Source: Guillardia theta CCMP2712 (taxonomy: Eukaryota > Cryptophyceae > Pyrenomonadales > Geminigeraceae). Taken from it: a stretch of DNA of 44,981 nt. Of the stretch, positions 1 to 12,599 are shown one piece after another. The notes below the pieces were generated by a model that ran no database searches, had not been told where the DNA came from, and was given only the letters and a program-made list of their open reading frames with translations. Position 1 is the first letter of the stretch. Every line of letters begins with the position of its first letter. The stretch covers positions 220,633 to 265,613 of the forward strand of contig NW_005434572.1 of the NCBI RefSeq assembly GCF_000315625.1, given 5' to 3'. Position numbers and translations under genes: made by a program.

Positions 1-517
1 GGGGGGGGGGGGGAGCAGAGAGGGAGGGAGGAGGGGAGGAGCGAGTGACGTAGATGGCAGCTTGACTTCGAGGCGAATGTTGTCGTCGAGTTTGAGAACG
101 ACTTCTCAGTGATAGAGAACGTTCCTCTCACCTTCTACAGGCTCTGATGAGGCTGGCCAACCCCTGTCCTCAGCTCTCGGGTGAGTTTTCGAATAGATTA
201 CAACCAACTTAAAGCTACAAGATAATGAAGAGAGGACCTCTAACCTCTCCTGCCGCAAGTTCCGCCCAGCAGCCATGCGGGACTTATGGGCGTCCCATCA
301 TCGCATAATACCAACATGATCCACCTGAAGCCTCTCCTGCTCTGAGCAAAAGCGACAGGAAACAATAAACGCAAGAGCAGCCGCCCTCCTCCTCCTCCTC
401 CTCCTTCCCCCCCCCCCCCCACTCCTCTTCCTGCTCGCCGTTGCGTCTTGGCAACATCTCACTTTCTACATAAAGACTTTTCCCACCTGCCTAACTTCCT
501 GTACAGAACATCCAACG
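1..517. other. non-coding left edge
   Basis: No gene is supported here. The window opens with a run of 13 G followed by a purine-rich GGGA stretch. A pyrimidine-rich CCTCCT and poly-C tract lies at about 385-420. This is probably the 3' flank of the minus-strand gene that ends at 518. Short open frames across the poly-C tract are low-complexity translations and were not called. Confidence 0.5.
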
Positions 518-1892
518 CTAGCTTGTAGCATGCTGATCGACTCCCTGCGATCGCTTGCGACGAAACACCTGCGGGGCCGGCATACTCTCCTCTGCAGGCG
601 CTTGTTCTTCATAGCCACTCAGGTTCGATTGAGAAGCATACGCCTGTCTGCCTCTGTTGGCAAACGACTCGCTCTCCTCCGGCTCATGCTTCGCCCCCTC
701 GTTGTCATACATGTTTTCGGATCCCGCCAAGTTATTGAAGGAGTCGTTGGCCTGCATCCTCGGCGAGCGCTGCCTGACTTCTCTGCTCACGATGCTTGCG
801 TAGAACCGAGTGCCGCTGCTCTTCCCCGCTTGCATCCTGCGAGATGGAGAAATCCTCCCCCCGTCTTGCATGCTTCTGACCGGCGAACGAGAACCCTCGT
901 TGTTGAAGGAGCGATCGTAGCTGGGCTGAGACATCCTCCTCGTTGGCGAGATCGAGCTCGACGTTCGTCGCATTGGGTGTGGCACACCATTGCCTTCGGG
1001 GTGGTGGTTCGACCAGATACCGCTACCCGACATCATCTCCCGTTGCATTACGAACGACCCTTCTCTGTTCTGAGGAGGAATCTGATGCAACCGCAGCGGA
1101 GGGATGTTGGGCGGCTTCTGCGGCTTCTGCAGCGGCGAGCTTTGCATTCGATCAGACCTCGTGGTGCAGCCGCTGCTGGAGGAAGGAGTTCGCTCAACTG
1201 GCTGGTGCTCCGTGTGCACAGTCAGGTTGGTCGTCGACATCCTTCGGAACGCGTTTTCCCTCTCAGCAGGAGCTAGTGAAATCCCGTCGTGCCTGTCAGG
1301 CATGAGAGGAACCGCAGACATGCGACGCAGGGGGGAGTCAGGGACCGTTCGAGTACTGTGCTCAACCGGCTGATCGTACGCACGTCCTCTTGCACTATCG
1401 CTGCTCTTATCTGTTGAGTTGCTTGATGTCCTCTTGGCGCACAACTCCTCGAGGTTGTTGCGCACAAACTCGTCCAGCCCCTCATCTTGAAAATCTTTCA
1501 GCGCCTGCTCATATCGTCAGTGGCACAGCAGCGCATATCTGAACCGTATCACCTGCTGGTTGCGAAGCAGCTGCTTCAGGTTGCGAAGTTGCTGCAGATT
1601 CTCGTTTGCGCGCTTTTTGGTGTCAAAACTCGCTTCGCCATCAAAATCTCTTTCGCGTTCGTGGGATCGTTTCACTTTCCTCCCCCATGACAGACACGTG
1701 AAAGCACCAAAGGCTAGAAGAATCGCCAGCAGGAAGATGAGGAATTTCACCTCCAACGCTCTTGTTTCAGCCAGAACTCGTTCTCTTACCTGAAGATCAA
1801 CACATCAAGAAACGATCTCAACTCATCACAGACGCGGAGAATACCAGCTCTTCTATATCGGGGGTAAGAACAATCTTGCCAGAGTTTGGCAT
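518..1892 (-). CDS. single-pass membrane protein with RRxS-rich disordered tail
   Basis: Three exons are inferred: 1892-1845, 1789-1553 and 1504-518, giving about 423 aa. Introns are 55 bp (1790-1844) and 48 bp (1505-1552). The second has the donor CAG|GTGATA, a CTGAC branch-like site and the acceptor GAGCAG. It removes an in-frame TGA that would otherwise split the gene. The start ATG (MPNSGK) is the one that joins in frame to the first acceptor. Residues of about 29-50 form one strongly hydrophobic segment (VKFLIFLLAILLAFGAF) followed by basic residues, so a signal anchor is likely. The rest is Ser/Pro/Arg-rich and looks disordered. It carries repeated RRMS, RRTS and SPRM motifs (LRRMS, FRRMS, MRRTS, TRRMS), which resemble basophilic-kinase (PKA/AGC-type) sites. 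I recognise no enzymatic domain. Function unknown; the phosphorylation reading is inference. Confidence 0.7.
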
Positions 1893-3594
1893 TCCTGTCT
1901 ATGAAAACGGCAGCAAAACAGCGGTTTCACGATTCAACTGAAGCTAATGTCAGAGATCAATCACCATGATGTGCACTCTGAACCGCTCTTGTACAAGGAC
2001 CACACCGAACACCTCTCATTTCCAAAGAAACATTGGACAACAGAGATGTAGGGAGTGAGAACGGAAACATCTGCTAGCAAGTTGAATCATGGTGTTTGCA
2101 ATGCGCACTGTTGAAACACGCTCAAAGCACAGCTGTGAGCCGGATGTTGTGGAGCAGCCAAGGCCCTCAAGAGCTCAGAAAACGAACAAACATGCGATGA
2201 CGGGCAAGAATCAACATCAATCTCTACACATTTACAGTGCATTGCAACGATTTTTCGCCATGGCAGCGGCGGCACACTCCTCGTTCCTCCTACCTCACGT
2301 CCATGCCTCGTGCCGCCCCGCGGGGAAGCGAAGGTCACGGAAGATTCATGTACTATCTCCTGAAAAGTTCATGGTCAGGCCTGTATAGGAACTTTTGATG
2401 CAGTTAAACTTCCTTTGTGGAATGAACTTTAGCTGAGTTGTGCAACAAAAGTTCTTATTAGACCTCGTACTTTTGATAATCAGGCTTACATTCCCCTTAC
2501 ATTGGTTTTGCTATTAAATATTTGTATATGATAGGGAAACTGTATCAAATATAAATATATTTAAACATTATTAGATGGTAACCTGACCCCCCAAAAACAT
2601 TCGGATGTCTATACCCCCTTATATACTGTGAATACGTGGGTATAATCTGGGTGGGTGTCCTGTGCAACAGGGTGAGGGTCCAGTTTTTGCACTCCCTAAA
2701 ATGATAAAAAATATATAGGTGGATACGGGTACACCTACTACCCCCTCCTTCTGCCATCCACCCCTCACGAACGACATTCTATAAATCAGTACTGGTCAAG
2801 AGGGCGGAGGAGGATGGACCCCCTCATTCCTGATTTCTCACCCCACCCCACAAACCTCCCTTAACTAAATAGAGCTGCAACTGAACTACCCCCTGGTATG
2901 GTACAATAGTGTACCCCACCCCTACCCTGTGGCACTTGACCACCCTCAAGGGCGTAGAGAACCCCTGCCCCTCCCCCCTCGCCTGCAGATACAACTCCTT
3001 TCTAAGACCTTTGTGTATATAAAACTTATATAAATAAGGTACAAATATACATTATTTTATTATTATATATATCTAGCGGGGATACGACAAGGGGGCGATA
3101 CGAAGGTCATCATCTCCTCTAGCTGCTAGCAGGAGAGGGGGAGAGAAGGGGGAGGGAGAGAAGGGGGAGGAGGGGGCAGGGCAAGGAGGGGAGGGGAAGA
3201 GGAAGGGGAAGGACGAGGAAGGGGAGAGGAGGGGTGTGGGGGATCTGCAAGATAGCTAGAAACTTTATCGTGGGCTAATCCTCTACTGAATCTTGTTGAG
3301 CTACTTGGATCGGATCCCTGGCATTTTTACTATGTCGAGGTAGGCGCGTGTACAATGATGAAACATGAAATTTCGTCTTATTGAACCCCCTTGCGCTGAA
3401 GACCCCTGAGGAAGAGTGAGGTGTGGAGGTGGAGGAGGGTACAAGCAAGTTTGAGATGATGGAGGAGGGAGATCGGGAGGAGCATGGCAGAAAGAAACTA
3501 GGATGCAATCAGCTCAAACGTGTCTCACCGTGGAGTTCTGCTCCCCCTCCTAGGAGGTGGGACGGGGGTCTGGAAAGGGAAGGTTCATGTCAGA
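1893..3594. other. intergenic, no gene recognised
   Basis: Between two minus-strand genes. Composition shifts several times: an A+T-rich stretch around 2500-2720, a C-rich stretch around 2810-2990, a TATA-rich stretch near 3000-3070 and a GGGGAGA/GGAGG purine tract at about 3125-3240. Open frames of 60-100 codons occur on both strands but show no domain, no convincing splice structure and biased low-complexity translations. The part near 1893-2090 is presumably the promoter and leader of the membrane-protein gene. Confidence 0.45.
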
Positions 3595-4685
3595 TCAGCG
3601 CATCCTGGTCTCTGCAAGTACCGCGGTTGGTGCCAGCCCGTATTCCTCCAGCAGAACCTGCATCTTGCCACCCCCGTCCACGTTGCTCCCGACCAACTGC
3701 GAACCGTGAGGATCTCGGGGGAGATGGAGGAGGAGGATGGAGAGCGAGAAAGTGCAGCATTGTAGTCTAACGACTCACCTCCACGAACTCCCCGTAGTCG
3801 ATCTCTCTTCCAAACATCTTCAACAGCTGAAACCTCCAGGCTCAGTGTCTTGTGCTAATAGGCAGATGCCAAGACCTTATCCTGTAGTTTCTCCATGGCT
3901 CGCTTGCCGTACCTCCTGTACAGGATCTCCAAACACTCGTCCTCGTCTATCGTCCCGCCCGCATCCTTCCAACCGCGATCAGCACACGAGGCTCAGCAAG
4001 CCTGACGAGTCCCCATGATGCTCAACACTTGCCTTATCGCACATCATGAAGTCGATCAAGTTGAACAGCCGGCGAGGCTCCTGACGTGAGAGATGGAGTC
4101 AACGTTTGAAGACGACCCCTTGCCCTTCAGACCTTCGACTTCTTGTCGCAACGTGCTCTTCCGTAGAGGAGGACAAAGTTTTCCCAATCTATCATTCCAT
4201 CGCCATCTTCGTCCGTTTCCCATATCATATCTTCCACTTCACTGTACCAAGTGGAACGAGACAGGTTAACAGATTATATGCTCAATGATACAAATCAAGG
4301 AAGAAGACGAAAACCTGTTGCCGAAGTCTGTGATATCCTGGGAATAGAAATATCAACCTCTCTTCGCAACCATCCTATCTACGTCTATCACACCTGCGGC
4401 TCGTATTCCAACCTCTTAAAACAAGCTTTGAGATCGCTCGGCCCAATCTTGCCCTGTGAGAGGATCCCATGAGAGGGTTGACAAGACAGAACAAAAAAAT
4501 TCCTTCTTTTCTCTGTCTAGCTGCCCAAAAACTCTCTGTGACAAACAAATGTCATTCAGCGATGTTGCTGATAAAACATGTGGGTAGCTCGCCTGCAAAC
4601 TCTCAAGGTCCAATCGTGTGATCCCATACTTCTCCTCCCACTCAGTCTTCAACTCTATATGCTCTCCCCGCGCACTCTCAATCAT
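3595..4685 (-). CDS. EF-hand calcium-binding protein (flagellar calmodulin-like type)
   Basis: Seven exons on the minus strand assemble into a calmodulin-like protein. Three 12-residue loops are readable. The first is degenerate (DREKKGKIGPSD), formed across a splice junction. The second is canonical (DEDGDGMIDWEN), preceded by EVEDMIWET. The third (DKDAGGTIDEDE) is also formed across a splice junction. A last helix pair ends with DYGEFVE. The string EVEDMIW-DEDGDG-W-EPRRLFN resembles a protein group conserved in flagellated protists; that link is from memory. Introns: 4577-4536 (optional, 42 bp), 4502-4454 (GA-AG), three GT-AG introns between 4393 and about 4075, 4032-3966 (GC-AG) and two further GT-AG introns downstream. 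The start at 4685 is the only ATG that opens this frame; the N-terminal exon has no recognisable domain. Likely a Ca2+ sensor; partner unknown. Confidence 0.75.
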
Positions 4686-4854
4686 TTTTTCCTTCCTGGT
4701 TGAAATGGGTCAAGATGACGCCGCAAGGAGACGCAGGCAGGATGACAGGATAAGAGACGGGAGTTTTGAGCTTCTTCTATGGCAATGGCCATGAGGAAGA
4801 CGTGGGTAGATCGAGGCGAACAAGGAGGACAAAGGAGGACAAGGACGAGGTGGA

Positions 4855-5129
<275 letters not shown>

Positions 5130-5448
5130 AGGGGTCTACCGCTCTCTGCATTGCATGCCAGCACTGATTCCCTTCACTCTCGCCGATAGCATCCCCAACG
5201 GCCCATCCGAATCGAAGCCTGCCCGCATTTCAACCGCTCTGTCAAGTGATGACTACCCCACCCTCTACTTGTTCTTCAGTACCCCCTCCCATGTAGGCAG
5301 GAATCCCTCTGTTCACACCCTTCGTTACTACCCCCACCCCTCTTCATGGGAACACCGCTCTCGATCCCTCTTGTTTTGGTTTGTTCTTCATAGCGCTCAG
5401 ACATTTTGACATGAAAGGACGAGAGGCAGAGGAAGGCGAGGAGATGAT

Positions 5449-5738
5449 GAGCTTGACTTGATCTGACTTGACCTGACCTGACCTGACCTGACGTGACTTG
5501 AGTTGACCTGACTGACTTGACTTGACCTGACTGACTAGACTGACTTGACTTGACTTGACTTGACTTGACTTGACTGACTTGATTGGACTTGACCTGACTG
5601 GACTGGGCTGGGCTGGGCTGGACTGGACTCACTTGACTTGACCGGACTGACCTGACCTGACCTGACTTGGTTGGACTAAACTGACTGGACTTGATTGGAC
5701 TGGTTTGGACTGGACTAGACTGGACTTGACCTGACTTA
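5449..5738. repeat. degenerate TGACY / TGGAC pentamer repeat tract
   Basis: About 290 bp built almost only from variants of CTGAC, TTGAC and CTGGA (for example CTTGACTTGACTTGAC near 5540-5575 and GGGCTGGGCTGG near 5605). No gene crosses it. The decay away from a perfect pentamer suggests an old, drifting satellite. Confidence 0.85.
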
Positions 5739-5924
5739 CATACTGGCTGGCTGGCTAGCTGAGGAAGTAATTGGGGATAAAGTTGGAGATAGGGCAAGCA
5801 AGTGTGTATAAGAGATGTTGCATTCTCTACGTTCTCATCGAAACCCTGCTTCCGCTGCAATGACGATGCGATGTAGTGAAAGAAACTCCGACGTCCAGGG
5901 ATGTAATGATCTAGTCCGACGTCG

Positions 5925-6013
5925 AGGGATACACTGATCCACCTGTCGAGGGGTATACTGATCCACCTGTAGAGGGGTATACTGATCCACCTGTAGAGGG
6001 ATACACTGATCCA
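5925..6013. repeat. 24-bp tandem repeat, about 3.5 copies
   Basis: Units start with GATCCACCTGT and end with GGGTATACT or GGATACACT; a diverged copy precedes them from about 5910. The array abuts the stop codon of the ZNFX1-like gene on its 3' side, so it probably lies in that gene's 3' flank. Direct tandem units without spacers, hence not a CRISPR array. Confidence 0.8.
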
Positions 6014-6025
6014 CAAAACTTGTTC

Positions 6026-9000
6026 TCAAGGACCAGCATGCGACCTTGACATCGCCAACAGCTCTTCCTCCGACCTGATGACTCGGTTGGCGTCTTGCAG
6101 ACGGTGATGTTCCCCCCCTACAATCGCTCCGCACTCGTAGCACTTGGCGGTCACCATCGCTCCGCCGCAGTCTGCAATGACGTAGGGGTGACCTACCGGC
6201 AGATTAGTTCCTGCAACACCGACGACTTGTGCGTCACCGTTGGGGCAGGCGTACCAGTGCCCTCCGTTCCATCCCTCGTCCGATGGGTGGAACTGGATGG
6301 CCTTGAAGATCTGCTGGAAGTCCTGGCAGAATGTCAGTCCGACTGCCTGCCCCGATCCTCGTCCTCGACCCCTCCCGCCTTTCCCCTGCTCCTGCTCCTC
6401 TTCCTGCCTGCTCCTCCTGCTCCTCCAGGTCCACTTCCTGCATGCTGCCCCTCGTCCTGCTCCTGCTTCTCGTCCTGCTCCTACTCATCTTCCTCGTCCT
6501 GTGGTCCTCCTCCTCCTCCTCCTCCTCCTCCTCCTCCTCCTTTACCTCCCGAGAGACTCCTGCAGGCACACAAGTCAGCACGAGATGAGACGAAAGTGTC
6601 GGACTGACCAGTGTCGAGCTTCTGCAACACGCGCCCAGCTGCCTTGGCCACCTCTGGATCGTTTGACGTCTGCAGTGACTTTGCCTGCTGAATCAACACT
6701 TGGCGAACTTCGGACAGCATACGTGAGAGGCCTTTCAGGTTGACTTCTTTCTCATTGTAGCGCTTCATGGTCATCAGGAGCATACTGAACGAGTCAGCAA
6801 GCTGCTTCCACTCCTCTAGTTGCTCCCCAGGACGGCATGCTCTGAGGTAGGCAGCGGAAGAGTCCACGATGTTCTGAACCTCAATGATGAGATTCTTGGT
6901 CAGCTTCAACTTTCCGGCTGACATCAGTGTGCAGCAGCACATCATGGCTTGACACACGACCTTGTGCATCATGTTGTCTGGCAGCTCCGAGCTGATCACG
7001 ACGCCAAGAATGTCGAAGAAGTTGCGGATGGACACGAAGTCCCTTCGTTCGATGAGGTACAAGAGCAGGGAGTCCGTGAGCGACAAGAAGGAAGAGTATG
7101 CTTTCAGCTCCACCAGGTCTTGAAGTAGAACAAAGCTGCTGTCTTGAATCTCCTTGACCTGTTCTGGTTTAAGGGGAATTTCAACGCCCATCGCACATCG
7201 CAGGAGCACGTTCATGGACTTTGCGCGAACCGTCGGGAGCGGTTCTACCAGTCGTTGGTGTATGGAGGAGGAGGATTTCTTCTTCATGTTTGTTGTGATG
7301 GTGTTCTTGAAGTCGTTGAGCTGCTCGTGGATCCTACAAGCTTCCTCGAAGAGCCTGGCCTTGCTCTCTCCGGACAGAGACGCTTCAAGGTTCTCGTCCT
7401 TGAAGTTCTTCAGCAGCACGTTCGTCTGGATGATGATCTTTTGCTGGCAGAGGACCGCATTCCTAGCATTCACCACCCGTCCGTACCGCCTCATCCTGTA
7501 CCCGTCGTTCTTCGTCCTCCCGCATCCGAACGGGCAGAGCTTGTTGAGGAACGAGTCTTTGGTCGCCACCCCCTCCTCTTTCAGCCCCACCAGGTCGCCC
7601 TTCTCGTCCTGCACGTATGCCTTGTGCAGCTCCATGTGCGCGTCAGCGGAGCTGATCTGGAGAGCGTGCTGCTTGCAGGGAAACAAGATGAGCGGGTCCT
7701 CGTCCAGGTTCGCCTCCTCTAGCGTCGAGAAGGTCAGCAGGTCGACCTGCAGCTTGCGGACTTTGCCGGTCGTGTCGCAGGTGGGACAGAAGCGCTCGTA
7801 AGGGCCGCATGGCTCGCCGCAGACGCTGGGGCACCGGTGGCCGCACTTGAGCTTCTTGTTGCACCTCTTGTTGCAGGGAAGGCGATCGCAGGGGGCAAAG
7901 CAGAGGAGCGAGCATGGCTTCACGTGCTCGCACGCCCAGTCGCAGCGCTCCATGCAAGGTGTACACATGGCGCCGCATGGCTTGGAGCACTTCGAGTGCT
8001 GGCACGCCAGAGTGCACTGGTCCTGACACACGGCCTCCCCGCATTTGGTGCCGTAGAAGGCATGGCAAGGAGCTCTGCAGGTGTGACCACACAGGTTCGA
8101 CAACTTTTGCTCGCATCGCACGTTGCAGCTCTTGGCATGCAACGGGACAATATCCCTGTACTCGGAGCTCATGAAGTCAATGTCTTGTGCTGCACACCCC
8201 GCTCGGAGGCACTTGCCGCAAGGAGACGTGCAGCCATGGCCGCACTTCAACTGCCCGCCGCATGGCACAGGGCAGAGCAACTCTCCATCCAAGTATTGGT
8301 CAGACAGTCTGCAGGGAACTTGAACCTCGTGGCCACAGACCGGCATGGCGATGGTGACGGTCTGAGAGCAGTACTCCTTCCTGGGGTCAGCTGTCTTCCA
8401 GCACTCGATCGAGTTGAAGTGGCCGCAATGCAGCTTGACGTCCGTGATGATCTCTGAGCAGAGGCCGCAGTCTTGGAAGCAAAGCTTCCTGCACTCGTGC
8501 TGCTTCTGACAGCCTTTCGGCCTCTTCGTGCATGGCTGGAGGCACTGGAACCCCTGATGGCCGTCGGGGTGGCAAGCGCGAGGGCAGACGTGCCCGCAAC
8601 TCAAGCGAGCCTCGCAGGGTAGCATGCAGCCTCCGTCCTGAGACAGCCTGAGAAAGTCCTGGGGGTGCTTGCAGTAACGGATGTCGTTGGGATGCTTCTG
8701 ACACACGATAGGGAAGGCGTCGCCCACACAAGCTCGTTGAGAGAGGAGGCCCAAGACTTTGGTCCACATGCGGTCGTGGAACGTGATCGTCTCTGTGTTG
8801 CCGACGAGGTACATGCCGTGTTTGGCACGAGACAGCAGGACGTTGACGCGATTCTCAACCTTCATGAAGCCAGAGACCTTCTTGGGGTTCGAACGGACGA
8901 GGCTCAGGATCATGATGTCGTTCTCCTCGCCTTGGAAGTTGTCGATGGTAGCAACTCTGATGCCGGCACTGGAGACTTCAGTCGCAGTTTGCTTGCCCTC

Positions 9001-12000
9001 CTCTCCCTCGTCGCTGGAATCCTCGTCGGCCAAGAGCAGCTCTGCCTCCTCCCTGTCCTTCTCTCCGAGGAAAGCTGCAAACGCTACCTTCTTCAGCTCT
9101 CTCTTGATCAAGACGCTCTGGCCGAGGTACCCCGTCAGGACTGTGATGCGATCTGTCCCATAACCTTGCGCAACCAGGTAGCGGATGAGTGCGATGACGC
9201 AGGCAACTTCGTGCATGTTAGTCTTCGAGCCCTCCTGCGTCTGGTACTTCATGTCCTTGTCTTGGAACTTATCCTCGGGTACTGAATGGCTCCAGAAGAA
9301 CACCGGAGATACCACTCCGCTCACCTGCGGGTACTGCAGCACTCGATCGCCATCCAGCAGCTCGGGATAGATGGTCTGCCGGATCAGGTCGGAGATCTCA
9401 GGGCGCATGCGGTACTGCCTTCTCAGCACGGAGGTTGGGGTGTCGCGATCTTCAACGAGGCGCTCGAACAAGGACCTGTCGATGTCGTAGCCGGACTTGG
9501 ACTGGACGGTCAGGTCGTAGCAGTTCACCTTGGGGCGAAGCTGCTTGTGGTCTCCGATGAAGATGGCATGTTGGATGGAGCTTCCGATGAGCGACAAAGT
9601 CTGAGCCTCGAGGATCTCAGCTGCTTCCTGCAACCACGTTACATGGACGAGGAACGGATGTAGGAGGAGGAGCGCGGAGCGAAAGGACCAGGGGAGGACA
9701 GAGGAGGAACAAGGAGGAAGGTGTGCGAACCTCGATGAGAACCACTTGGCTCTGCAAGCCGTTGATGAGGTCCCGGAACATGCTCATCCCAGTGACTGTG
9801 CATCCGACGACGCTGCAGTGCTGCTTGAGAAAGCTCACTTGTTGGGCCCGCAGCAACTGCCTCCTCTGCTCGTGGATGTCTGCCAGTCGCTCGTAAAGGG
9901 AGAGCCTGATCTCCGTCTGAGACTCTTTGAAGTGCCTGAGGATCATTTGTACGATCTGATTCCTCGAGTGCAAGGAGAGGGCCCAGATGTCTCCGATCTC
10001 AGGCAGCTCCTGGTCTTGATCCACCTGCAACTCCACCGGGTTCTCAGGGAGGTAGAAGTACCGCAACATCATCGCTTCTTCTCGGTCGCTCTCTGCTGTT
10101 GGCCCTCCATTCGTCTTCTGCGCATCCTCCGCCGGGTCTTGGGGCTGCTTTTCGTTGTCATTGCCGAGGCATGCATAAGTGTTGGAGAACGCTGCTTGCT
10201 TGTTCTTCTTGCCCTTGCCTTTCTTGATCTTCACTCGCCTGAGGGGATTGAGCCACAGCTGAAGGATGTCTTTCTTGGTGTTGAGCTCGAAGTCAGATTC
10301 GCGAATCCAGTTCGCTGCCTCGACCAGACCGTCAAAGATTGACGGAAATTCAATCTCCACATAATCACCCAACGCCTCCCAAGACAGCTTACGGATGTTG
10401 ATGAGTTCATCAAGCCTTTCTATCTCGTCTTCGCATTCTTCTTCCTCTGCACGGAGTCGACCGAACTGAAATCTCAAGGGCTTTGAACGCTGACTGCGGG
10501 AGATCGTCTCCCTAAAGCTGTCCAGGGAGTACTCCGTAAGTCGTTCAGATCGTGTACGCGTTCCGAGCCGAACAAGTTGGAGGCCCGGGAACTCATCGAG
10601 GAGGTGCTCAAGGAACTGATCTAGAGCATGGTTGGTGTAGCAGACACATAGCAGGGGGCTTCCAGGTCCTATCACTCCGTTGGCCAGCAGCAGCTTGACG
10701 ATGGCGATGCCAAGGAACGTTTTCCCTGTGCCTGTAACGGTTGTCATCGGCTCAAACTCCAGCAGCTCGTCTCACCTGGCGGGCCCTGAGTAATGGCCAA
10801 GGATCTTGTCAGCGTCTGCACCAGCGCGCTCGTCTGCTCTGCGTCCAAGTAGCTCACACCTTGCAGCCGCTCGATCAGCAAAGCTCTCAAGGTGTCATCC
10901 CTGAGATGCTCTGCCGTCACTGCCCGCAGCAAGGGCAGGACTTCCTGCCTCAGCTGCCAGTCAAGGTCAGGCTTTAGCAGACACTCAAAGTTCCAAACGA
11001 CGCTTTCAAGGTTCTTGGGAAACACAGGAATAAGATTTTCAGTGCTGAGAGCAAGCTGAGCGAGGACAGGGGAGATACTCTCATACTCGGTTGCTTGCAA
11101 AGTCTGGAGAATACTCTTAAAGCTGTAGAAACCGCAACGAGGATCGATGATGCCGTAGACTTCGTGTAGGCGTTTGAAGTCCTCCACGTCATAACCTTCC
11201 AAGGGCTCAAGTTTGAGTTCCACCTCAATCCGGTTGCACTGTGCATTTTCTTTATGCTTTGGAGTAATCGAGGTGACCGTTGCTAACCCGAAGCACCTGC
11301 TGAAATCTTCTTCGGCGAGTTTGTTCACCCGAACAAGAAGCACAACGTCGTCCTTCTGGAGGGCTTGGATCTTTCCAGCTTTCCATTCTTGCTCCATCAT
11401 TGCCTTCTTGGCGTTCTTCAAGGACACAATTTGATCCATCTCGTATCGGTGCACCACCCCTGCGATGTTGTTGAAGGCGTAGTCAAGGAAGCGAACATTT
11501 CTGAAGACGAAGAAGGAGTGGAAGTTTGAGCTTCCTTCGACATCCATGCGATGCTTGTCACTTCCTGATTTCTTGTTGAACCAATCTACCACCGCAGATT
11601 TTCTCCTACTCAGGTTTTGCATCAGATCCGCCAAGTTTGCGATCGAATCATGCCGAAAAAGGCGGAAATGAACGTCAAGGAGTCTCTGGATGGAGTCAGG
11701 AGCAAGGTGATGTGGAGCAGTCGCTTTGTTCTGTGGCAGACAAGGCGGCTGTTCGGCTAGCAGCTCATTGGGAGTTGGGATGATATTGATATCCGCGATA
11801 TCGACTTGGTCGTTGTCATGTCGCCTGCCAGTTTCGTTCAGCTCGCCTGGTCCTGAGTATGGTAGGAAGATCAACGGGGAGGCGCTGGTTTGCTTCCGAG
11901 CTCTGGGTTTAGGCACCTCTACTGGGGCTTGCTTGTCGATCAATGCTTTCAACGCGTCCAATGTCAGCCAGGCGTCATGCTTCCGTGAATTGGCGGTAAG

Positions 12001-12492
12001 TTGAGCAAGTCTCTGTTCAAGGTTGTGAAGCAGTCCAAGATATCTCTCGTGCGTCTCTTTCTGGGGGAGAATTCGAAGAAATTTCACGGCAAAGAAACAG
12101 ACTGCGTGCAGCTCTTCAACATCCAATCTTGATGGAATGTTTTCTCTCTCATCAGCAATCAAGTTCAACAGGCTATCGACGAATTGAGCATTGTAGTTGA
12201 AGATTGTCATCAACACATGGATTTGACGATTTAGATGAGGAAAATTTGTAATAAGATGCTGACAGCACTTCATGAGTGGTAATAGCACTTCCTTCATAGT
12301 ACATGCTTGTTCGAGCGGCATAGTTCTGTTAGCTGACCAGACGACGTGCTCTGACTGGAAGATCTCTTCCAGACGAAGCCTCCCGCCACCATCGGTCAAC
12401 AAGCCTAGACACCAGTTCTCTTCCTTCACCTGCGATATCTCCTCAACGAAGATGCGAGCTTCGTTGACGCTCTTGAGAGGTGCACTCCTCAT
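6026..12492 (-). CDS. ZNFX1-like SF1 RNA helicase with NF-X1 and RZ zinc fingers
   Basis: Six exons: 12492-10776, 10731-9731, 9627-6609, 6559-6435, 6322-6238 and 6192-6026; every junction keeps frame, giving about 2037 aa from the first ATG (human ZNFX1 is about 1,900 aa). An N-terminal helical region leads to a UPF1-like helicase. Walker A (GPPGTGKT) is created by splicing across the 44-bp intron 10732-10775, and Walker B (VVLIEEAAE) across 9628-9730. Motifs GDHKQLRP, RRQYRM, IDNFQGEEND and NVLLSRAKHGM follow. A Cys/His-rich array of NF-X1-type fingers (about 8600-7780) comes next, then helices, a Glu-rich and RS-rich linker, and a C-terminal RZ-type finger (GHWYACPNGHPY, CGGAM, CYECGAIVGG) assembled across 6193-6237. 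Homologues bind RNA and act in small-RNA inheritance (worm ZNFX-1) or RNA-virus sensing (mammals); the role here is inferred. Coding probably extends upstream of the listed start: the frame stays open through PPKLGY and RG-rich residues into the minisatellite. Confidence 0.9.
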
Positions 12493-12599
12493 GATCAAGT
12501 ATCCGAGCTTAGGAGGCAGCGTCCCCTGCTCCCTACGGTTCTGGGGGGTCCTGTTTTCTTGGGAGTTTCTTGCCTCCCTTTCTGCAACAGTGCGACCTG

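Noticed and set aside
530-1276. 248-codon open frame on + opposite the membrane-protein gene
   Set aside because: Antisense shadow of the Ser/Arg-rich exon; no domain, and the minus strand has coherent splicing.
1517-1519. In-frame TGA splitting the membrane-protein gene (pseudogene or selenocysteine)
   Set aside because: It lies inside a 48-bp stretch with good donor, branch site and acceptor; removing it keeps frame.
5910-6013. Possible CRISPR-like array
   Set aside because: Direct 24-bp tandem units without unique spacers in a eukaryotic genome.
7144-9285. Several 190-215-codon frames on + inside the helicase region
   Set aside because: Antisense shadows of the zinc-finger and helicase exons.
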